Below, piece by piece: positions 58,735 through 64,000 of a stretch of 64,000 nucleotides of DNA. Location of the stretch: the NCBI GenBank assembly GCA_963752045.1, contig CAVVWN010000011.1, positions 62,001 to 126,000 on the forward strand, in the 5' to 3' direction. The notes under the pieces are model-generated. The model saw only the letters and a list, made by a program, of their open reading frames with translations. It was not told where the DNA came from and made no database searches. The position numbers and the translations under genes were made by a program. Origin of the DNA: DATKDF01 sp963752045 (GTDB lineage Bacteria; Acidobacteriota; Vicinamibacteria; Vicinamibacterales; SCN-69-37). Position 1 is the stretch's first letter, and each line of letters starts with the position of its first letter.

Positions 58735-58767
58735 CGGGCCCGGCGATCGTGACCATCGCCGGGCCCG
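58735..58767. terminator. Long stem-loop after the M14 gene
   Basis: A perfect 13-bp stem, CGGGCCCGGCGAT / ATCGCCGGGCCCG, with a 7-nt loop, lying 11 nt after the stop codon of the M14 gene and between it and the converging M28 gene. The stem is that of a terminator, but no T-run follows. A short CTCCACACCCTCCAG remnant of the array family lies at 58821-58835. Confidence 0.55.
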
Positions 58768-58846
58768 TCCTGCGTGAAGCGCGTTGTGTGACACCGCGAC
58801 GCCGGTTACCCGATCAGACCTCCACACCCTCCAGTATCTTCACGGT

Positions 58847-60496
58847 CTACTGCCCTCCGCGTCCTCCACCAGTCGGCGCGGGCATCTGGCCCGGCGCAAA
58901 CCGCGGCAGCATCTGGTCGCGCATGGCCACGTGGTACACGGCTGACGCGATCGCGACGGCCGATTTCTTCACGTCTTCTTCGACGATGCGCTCCCAGGTG
59001 TCGAGGTTGGTGTGCCAGGTGTGCGAGTTGTACTCGATCGGGTCCTGCTGGAGACCGATGCCCGGCAGGCCCGCCGCGTTGAACGACGTGCTGTCGGTGC
59101 CGCCGCGGTTCCGGCTGGTCGTGGCCGTCGCGCCGTAGATGCCCAGGTCCTCGAACTGCGCAAAGTACTGGTGGACGACGGCCGCGGCCTCCGGAGGACC
59201 GAACACCGAGCCGCCGCGGATGCGGCCCGTGCCCGAGTCCACGTTGAAGTACCCGTTGAACTTGGCGAACTCCGGCTTTGGTTCCTCGGCCGTGCCGAAG
59301 TGCTCGGCCACGTAGGCCTGTGAGCCGAGCAGACCCTGCTCTTCGCCGCCCCAGAGCGCCACGCGAATGGTGCGGCGCGGCTGCACGCCGATGGCCTTGA
59401 GGATGCGCGCCGCCTCCATCATCACCGCGCACCCGATGGCGTTGTCGGTGGCGCCGGTCGCCGAGTGCCACGAGTCGAGGTGGCCGCCGAGCATCACGAC
59501 CTCGTCGGCCTTGTCGGTGCCACGAATCTCGGCGACGGCGTTGTACGAGGTCTTGCCGGCGGGATACCACTCGTTCTCGATTTCAAACTCGAGCGTCACC
59601 GGTGTTCCATCGGCGAGGATGCGGCTGATGCGGCCGTAGTCTTCGTTGCGGAGCACGACGGTCGGTACGCTCTTGGAGGCATCGAAGTCCTCGTCGCGAT
59701 AGCCCGGGGCGCCGAAGGCGCGGATCTGCCCGTGCTCCCGTGCAGCGTCGTCGATGCGGACGGCCACGCCGTTCGCGAGCAGGAAGGCGTTGACCTGCTG
59801 GCCAACTTCGTTGGCGCTGAGCCGAGGCACGCCGCCGGCTTCTGCCGCGCCGCGCCCGCCGCGACCTCCGCCGCCTCGTCCGCCGCGCCCGCCTCTGGCC
59901 GGCGCGTTCGGGTCCGGGTTGTACTGCGCGCGCACCTGCGCGTCGTCGCGCCGCTTGGCCGGCGGCGTTTCCTGGAACGCGACGCTGCGGTGGGGACCCA
60001 CGAGCACGATGGCGTCACGGACCTGTTCGCGCATCTTCGCCAGGTACGCGTCGAGCTCGGCCTGCGTGGGGCTGTCGGGCGGCACGAGGTGCACGGCCGA
60101 CCGCGTCACGGTCCCGGCCGTCGACGGCGTCCAGGCCAGCACCTCGAAGACGAGGTTGTCGCGCACCGGCGACAGGATGTGGCCCGAGGCCCGGACGTTG
60201 AGCCAGCCGCCCGGCTGGAACGGGAAGGGCTCGAGACGGCCGTTCACGAAACCCCAGCGGGTCATTTCCTCCACGGCCCACTTCGCGGCGTTCTCGTGGT
60301 TGGGGGACCCGGTGAGCCGTGGGCCGTACACGTCGGTCAGGTAGTGCATGGTCCGCAGAATCTGCGAGTTTTCCATGCCTTCCTTGCGAATCTTCGCGTT
60401 GATGTCCTGGTCAATCCGTTCGGCCGGCGCCTGGGCCGAGAGGGCCGAGCCGACAAGCGCGGTGGCGGCGAGCAACGTGAACAGTCTGCGAACCAT
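58847..60496 (-). CDS. M28-family zinc peptidase, secreted
   Basis: A 549-residue aminopeptidase-like protein. A signal peptide (LFTLLAATALVGSALSAQA) is followed by a conserved lead (MHYLTDVYGPRLTGSPNHENAAKWA), a PA-type insert with a Gly/Arg-rich loop, and the M28 core: VVMLGGHLDSWHSATGATDNAIGC, IRVALWGGEEQGLLGSQAY, NVDSGTGRIRG and the final histidine in EYNSHTWHTNLDT. The metal and catalytic residues all look intact. ATG 60496 begins the signal peptide and has AGGAGTCA just upstream. It is the second M28 enzyme in the window, only distantly similar to the first. Confidence 0.9.
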   Translation of the reverse strand: MVRRLFTLLAATALVGSALSAQAPAERIDQDINAKIRKEGMENSQILRTMHYLTDVYGPRLTGSPNHENAAKWAVEEMTRWGFVNGRLEPFPFQPGGWLNVRASGHILSPVRDNLVFEVLAWTPSTAGTVTRSAVHLVPPDSPTQAELDAYLAKMREQVRDAIVLVGPHRSVAFQETPPAKRRDDAQVRAQYNPDPNAPARGGRGGRGGGGRGGRGAAEAGGVPRLSANEVGQQVNAFLLANGVAVRIDDAAREHGQIRAFGAPGYRDEDFDASKSVPTVVLRNEDYGRISRILADGTPVTLEFEIENEWYPAGKTSYNAVAEIRGTDKADEVVMLGGHLDSWHSATGATDNAIGCAVMMEAARILKAIGVQPRRTIRVALWGGEEQGLLGSQAYVAEHFGTAEEPKPEFAKFNGYFNVDSGTGRIRGGSVFGPPEAAAVVHQYFAQFEDLGIYGATATTSRNRGGTDSTSFNAAGLPGIGLQQDPIEYNSHTWHTNLDTWERIVEEDVKKSAVAIASAVYHVAMRDQMLPRFAPGQMPAPTGGGRGGQ

Positions 60497-60599
60497 GGGT
60501 TGACTCCTTCGACTGGGTCGTAGGGTACAGCGGATTCGGCGAGAGAGGAAACCGGGATGTCCGGCCGGGCCCCAACCGGATAGAGTCAGGAGGGACGGG

Positions 60600-60858
60600 A
60601 TGCCCTGGACGTACCCGCCGGAACTTGCCGACGCGCTTCTCGGCTTCGGCCTGCGCCCGACGCCGGCGACGCCGCCGCTCGTCGTGCGCGACGCACTCAA
60701 CGACCTGTACCGCTACGAGCTGAGGCGCATGCGCGACCAGTTGCGGGCGGGGAACATACCGAAGGCCGACTACATAGATTCTGGTCATCGCCACCCGGAA
60801 GCGCTACTGGCCGCTCACGCTGCAGCCGCCCGCGTGGGAAGAAATCTGCCGTACCTGA
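60600..60858 (+). CDS. Small conserved-looking protein, one frameshift
   Basis: Begins MPWTYPPELADALLGFGLRP behind a good AGGAGGG ribosome site and runs for about 58 codons. One extra base near 60774-60780 (TACATAGATTC) then shifts the frame; in the next frame it continues with LVIATRKRYWPLTLQPPAWEEICRT and stops at 60856-60858. Joined, it is an 85-residue protein, basic and with tryptophans, that I do not recognise. It is divergent from the M28 gene and converges with the amidohydrolase. Confidence 0.55.
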
Positions 60859-60895
60859 TGGGTACGCCGCACGCCGGGCCGGATGGGGCCGCGCG

Positions 60896-62344
60896 CTACT
60901 GCTGCCCGACAGGAGCCCGGACGGCGCGGCCTGGCCGGGCGGCGGTCACCTGGCCAGCATCGACGACGACCTCGCCGCCGACGATGACGTAGGGTATCCC
61001 GGCGGACGGGATGGTGGGATCCTCGTAGGTCGCGCGGTCGATGACTGCGTCCGGATCGAAGATCGTGAGGTCCGCGTCGGCGCCTTCCTGCACACGGCCC
61101 TTCTTCGCCATGGCCGGCACGCGCGCCTCGAGCCGGCGCGCCGGCTCGAGCGCCATGCGCCGCAACGCGTCCATCAGCGTGAAGGCCTGTTCGTCCCGAA
61201 CGTAGCGGCCGAGCACCCTCGCGTAGGTCCCCGTCGTGCGCGGATGCCCGTGGCCGTCCTGGATGAAGCCGTCGCTCGCGATCATCGAGAGCGGGCTCGC
61301 GATGGCCGTCCGCGTCTGCTCCTCGGAGCGACCGTGAATGATGACGGTGCCGCCGGTCTTGCGCGCCTCGGCGAACGTCTTCTTCGTGAGCCGTTCGCCG
61401 GTCGAGACGAGCTGGTGCAGCGCGAAGCGCTCGTCCGGCCAGGTGTCCCAATCGTCGAACAGCGCCGACGTGATCTCGGTCATGCCGGCGCCGTACGGGT
61501 ACGCCTCGGTCGTCACGTCCTGTCCGCCGCTTGCGGCCGCCTCGATCGCGGCGAGGAACTCGTGAATCTCGTCGGCGGCCGACGAGTTGACGTGGACGAT
61601 GTGGAGCGGCACCCGCGCTGCGGCCGCGGCCGCGATCGTCTCCTGAAGGCCCGCGATGCCGCCGCGCATGTGGATGTGCGCCGCCGCGCCGCCTTCGGCT
61701 GCCACCCGGAACATGCGCTCGATCTCGGCCATCGAGGCCCCGGGCGTGTAGGCGCTGCCGAAACCCACCGCGACCGCGCCCCGGGCGAGGCCCTCGCGCA
61801 GGATGGCTTCCATCGCCACGAGGTCCTCTTCGCGAGCCGCGCCACTCCCGCCGATGCCGGCCGGCAAGAGACCCGTTCCGGGATCGCCCAGCACCTTCAT
61901 GCGGGCCGGGATGTGCCCGACCGACACGCCGTAGTTGACGATCTGGCCGCCGTCGAGCGCCGCGTACCACGCGGCCACGTCGGCCGTGCCCACTTCGAGC
62001 TCGAAGGCCGACGTCACCCCGTCGCGGACCATGAGCGCATAGGCCTCTTCGTCCTGCCCGTGTTCGTGCAGGTCGACGAATCCGGGCGCCACCACGTGCC
62101 CGGTCGCGTCGATGACGCGCGCGCCCGCAAGCTCGGTGTCGGAGATGGTCTCGATGGCGCCTCCGCGAATGCCGACGTGGCCAACGCCATCGCGGCCCGT
62201 CTCGGGGTCCATGATTCGGCCGTTCGCGATGACGAGGTCGTACGGCTGGGCGGACGGCCGCTGGCACGCCACTGGCAGACCGAGCGCGCCGACGAGGGCG
62301 GCGCAGGAGATGACGCGAACGGGTCGAGAGGGGCTGACGGTCAT
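60896..62344 (-). CDS. D-aminoacylase-like amidohydrolase lipoprotein
   Basis: A 482-residue amidohydrolase. A lipoprotein signal (VISCAALVGALGLPVAC, cysteine at 27) anchors it outside the cytoplasmic membrane. YDLVIANGRIMDPETG opens the urease-like fold, PGFVDLHEHGQDEEAY carries the metal HxH-type site, FELEVGTADVAAWYA, HIHMRGG, VHVNSSAADEIHEF and IASDGFIQDGHGHPRTTGTYARVLGRYV match the N-acyl-D-amino-acid deacylase group. It probably frees D-amino acids or dipeptides from peptidoglycan or peptides. The start ATG 62344 lies 9 nt behind a TAGAAT hexamer. It is divergent from the hydroxy-acid oxidase. Confidence 0.85.
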   Translation of the reverse strand: MTVSPSRPVRVISCAALVGALGLPVACQRPSAQPYDLVIANGRIMDPETGRDGVGHVGIRGGAIETISDTELAGARVIDATGHVVAPGFVDLHEHGQDEEAYALMVRDGVTSAFELEVGTADVAAWYAALDGGQIVNYGVSVGHIPARMKVLGDPGTGLLPAGIGGSGAAREEDLVAMEAILREGLARGAVAVGFGSAYTPGASMAEIERMFRVAAEGGAAAHIHMRGGIAGLQETIAAAAAARVPLHIVHVNSSAADEIHEFLAAIEAAASGGQDVTTEAYPYGAGMTEITSALFDDWDTWPDERFALHQLVSTGERLTKKTFAEARKTGGTVIIHGRSEEQTRTAIASPLSMIASDGFIQDGHGHPRTTGTYARVLGRYVRDEQAFTLMDALRRMALEPARRLEARVPAMAKKGRVQEGADADLTIFDPDAVIDRATYEDPTIPSAGIPYVIVGGEVVVDAGQVTAARPGRAVRAPVGQQ

Positions 62345-62353
62345 GGTACGCGG

Positions 62354-62359
62354 ATTCTA
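62354..62359 (-). promoter_or_regulatory. Possible -10 box TAGAAT for the amidohydrolase
   Basis: On the minus strand TAGAAT ends 9 nt before the ATG at 62344. On the opposite strand TAGGCT at 62381-62386 lies 10 nt before ATG 62397, so both divergent genes would have almost no leader. Confidence 0.35.
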
Positions 62360-62396
62360 CCGGGTTGGTCTTCGCGGTGGTAGGCTACCCGCTCCC

Positions 62397-63663
62397 ATGC
62401 CGTCGTCTCTTTCACGCCGCCGCTTTCTCCACGCGCTCGCCGTCAGTCCCGTGGCCGGAGCCGTTGCCGCGTGCACCGCACCGGGCGAACCACTGTCGAC
62501 CGACGTTCTGGACCGTTTCGGATCGCTCGGCGAGCCCGATCAGGCGCTTGGCGAGTTCGTCACGCGTCCCGAAGACGCGATTGACGTGTTCGACCTGCGC
62601 GTCACGGCCGAGCGCACGCTGCCGCCGGCGCACTACGGCTACATCGCCACGGGCGTCGACGGCGACGCCACGCTCCGGGCGAACCGTTCGGCGTTCGACC
62701 GCCTGCAGATTGCCAACCGGCGGCTCGTCGACGTCGAGCACGTGGACATGAGCACGACGCTTCTCGGCACGGCGATGGAGACGCCAATCCTCATTGCGCC
62801 GACGGGCAGCCAGCGCGCGTTCCATCCGGACGGCGAGCTGGCGACGGCTCGCGCCGCCAGAACGCAGAAGCACCTGATGCTGCTCTCGACCGTCACCACG
62901 ACGTCGGTCGAGGACGTGGCCGAGGCGAGAGGCGAGCCGGTCTGGTATCAGCTCTATCCCACGTCCCGGTGGGAGATCACCGAAGCGCTCCTCCGTCGTG
63001 CCGAAGACGCCGGCTGCCCGGTCGTCGTGCTCACCGTCGACCTGCCGGTCGCGAGCAACCGACTGTCGCTCACGCGGTTCATCAAGCGCGACCGGCGCGA
63101 CTGTACGCAATGCCACGCGGGTAGCGACCAGTACGCGACACAGAACACCCAGTTCAGCCGGAAACCCATGTTCGACGGCACGGGCATGCGCGACGAGTAC
63201 CTGGGACACGCCGGCGCACACGTGGGAGTTCGTCGACCGGTTGCGCGCCGCAACCTCGATGCAGGTCGTGATCAAGGGCCTCGTCACGGCCGAGGATGCC
63301 GAGCGAGCCGTTGCCCACGGCGCCTCGGGCATCATCGTCTCGAACCACGGCGGGCGTGCGGAGGAAAGCGGCAGGGCCACGATCGACAGCCTGCCGGAGG
63401 TCGTGGAGGTGGTTCGCGGACGGGTGCCGATCGTGTTCGACAGCGGCATCCGGCGCGGCACGGACATCTTCAAGGCCATCGCGCTCGGCGCCGATGCTGT
63501 CGCCATCGGTCGGCCGTATCTCTGGGGGCTCGGCGCGTTCGGCCAGCCCGGTGTCGAACGGGCGCTGGAGATCCTGCGCGCCGAGCTTCAGACCGTCATG
63601 GCGCACGCGGGCACGCGCACCCTTGCTGAAGTCCGCCAGCGCGGCGTCGTGCGGGCGAACTGA
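62397..63663 (+). CDS. FMN-dependent alpha-hydroxy-acid oxidase, Tat-exported, one frameshift
   Basis: A flavoenzyme of the lactate/glycolate oxidase family, about 421 residues. The N-terminus SRRRFLHALAVSPVAGAVAAC is a twin-arginine signal. The domain shows PAHYGYIATGVDGDATLRANR, ILIAPTGSQRAFHPDGELATARAA, WYQLYPTSRWEITEALLRRAEDAGC, VIKGLVTAEDAERAVAHGASGIIVSNHGGR with the active-site histidine, and VFDSGIRRGTDIFKAIALGADAVAIGRPYLWGL. One extra base near 63203-63210 separates RDEYL from DTPAHTWEFVDRL. All FMN and catalytic motifs are otherwise intact. The exact acid oxidised is unknown; periplasmic location is inferred from the signal. Confidence 0.85.
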
Positions 63664-63754
63664 TTCCATCTCACCACGACGCGAGGCTCTTCCCGAGCCC
63701 GTTCCCCTGCTCGGTTGGCGGGCCGGCGCACAGCCGCCCAGAGCGAGTAGGCGC

Positions 63755-63772
63755 ACTTACCAACTTGTAAGT
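63755..63772. promoter_or_regulatory. Possible operator palindrome ACTTAC-N6-GTAAGT
   Basis: A 6-bp inverted repeat in the gap after the oxidase gene. It is the only notable signal in the stretch 63664-63837, which otherwise holds no gene I can support. It could be an operator for the following partial gene, but this is weak. Confidence 0.25.
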
Positions 63773-63837
63773 ACCGGCACCCGGACCAGCCGCCGGTGTC
63801 CCACTTCGTGCGCCCGCCCGCTGGACCGATTTCTGCA

Positions 63838-64000
63838 ATGGCAATCGCCGGGCAGGGCAGCTTCATTCCGATCATGGGCACTACTCTCGACCTCGTCGCC
63901 GACCTCATCCGGGTCGACAAGTCGGGCTCGCACGTCGTCGAGCCCACTTACTCGGCGGGTCTGTCTGACTGGCTCGGCGACCGCTTGATCTGCTTTGCCG
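63838..64000 (+). CDS. Possible start of an unidentified gene, cut by the window edge
   Basis: An open frame from ATG 63838 to the edge (54 codons without a stop). It reads MAIAGQGSFIPIMGTTLDLV and continues RVDKSGSHVVEPTYSAG and GLSDWLGDRLICF. The codons have G or C in most third positions, as in real genes here. I do not recognise the protein. The ATG at 63874 is an alternative start. Confidence 0.35.
   Translation, partial: MAIAGQGSFIPIMGTTLDLVADLIRVDKSGSHVVEPTYSAGLSDWLGDRLICFA

Overview
The window is about 64 kb of very GC-rich DNA that reads as a chromosomal segment of an Acidobacteriota bacterium, most likely of the Vicinamibacteria type. The evidence is three large MacB/FtsX permeases of the acidobacterial duplicated orphan permease (ADOP) kind, two of them translationally coupled to PadR regulators; a VWFA-related protein of the acidobacterial type; two Ser/Thr kinases with long sensor or effector tails; a BNR/Vps10-like secreted giant; and a peptidase-rich secretome. 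No tRNA, rRNA, prophage, insertion sequence or CRISPR array was seen.

Layout. 1-9.5 kb: tail of an AcnA-type aconitase, queG, a YqgE protein, a MatB-like acyl-CoA ligase (one frameshift), a kinase/FGE/hydrolase fusion, a MatC-like carrier, a DUF3052 protein and a small-protein/nucleotidyltransferase pair. 9.5-17 kb: a secreted protein, a sigma factor plus kinase-TPR pair, and a PadR-ADOP operon. 17-25 kb: a BNR/Vps10-like gene with very many frameshifts, rhomboid protease, threonine dehydrogenase-like SDR, ferredoxin, SulP transporter and aat. 25-36.6 kb: apaG, a swivel-first aconitase, TerC, a ChaN-like protein, a second PadR-ADOP operon and an M28 peptidase. 36.6-50 kb: TonB receptor, serine hydrolase, ABC exporter, an SSB-tailed small protein, a VWFA protein, serA, ettA, a TAXI binding lipoprotein and glgC. 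50-64 kb: orphan ADOP, a TRAP fused permease, M14 and M28 peptidases, a D-aminoacylase-like lipoprotein and an FMN-dependent hydroxy-acid oxidase.

The most unusual content is intergenic. Four loci (about 0.2-0.7, 26.4-26.8, 35.2-35.5 and 40.15-40.6 kb) carry the same composite element: a long nested palindrome with a GACGAGCC-type stem and a GCGGGC mini-hairpin, inside a GGTCACC outer palindrome, flanked by arrays of GTGGAG / CTCCACG units in opposite orientations. At two loci the array is a regular 41-43 bp tandem repeat ending close to a start codon. A fifth locus has only the array. Unrelated short-unit arrays with inverted arms lie at 17.1, 54.6 and 55.7 kb; the one at 54.6 kb is in frame inside a transporter gene. 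I see no transposase that would explain them.

Many genes are interrupted by single-base indels, mostly insertions, with the reading frame otherwise well conserved. They are concentrated between 17.3 and 22 kb. I read most of them as sequence error rather than decay, and have merged the pieces into single genes where the protein family makes this clear.
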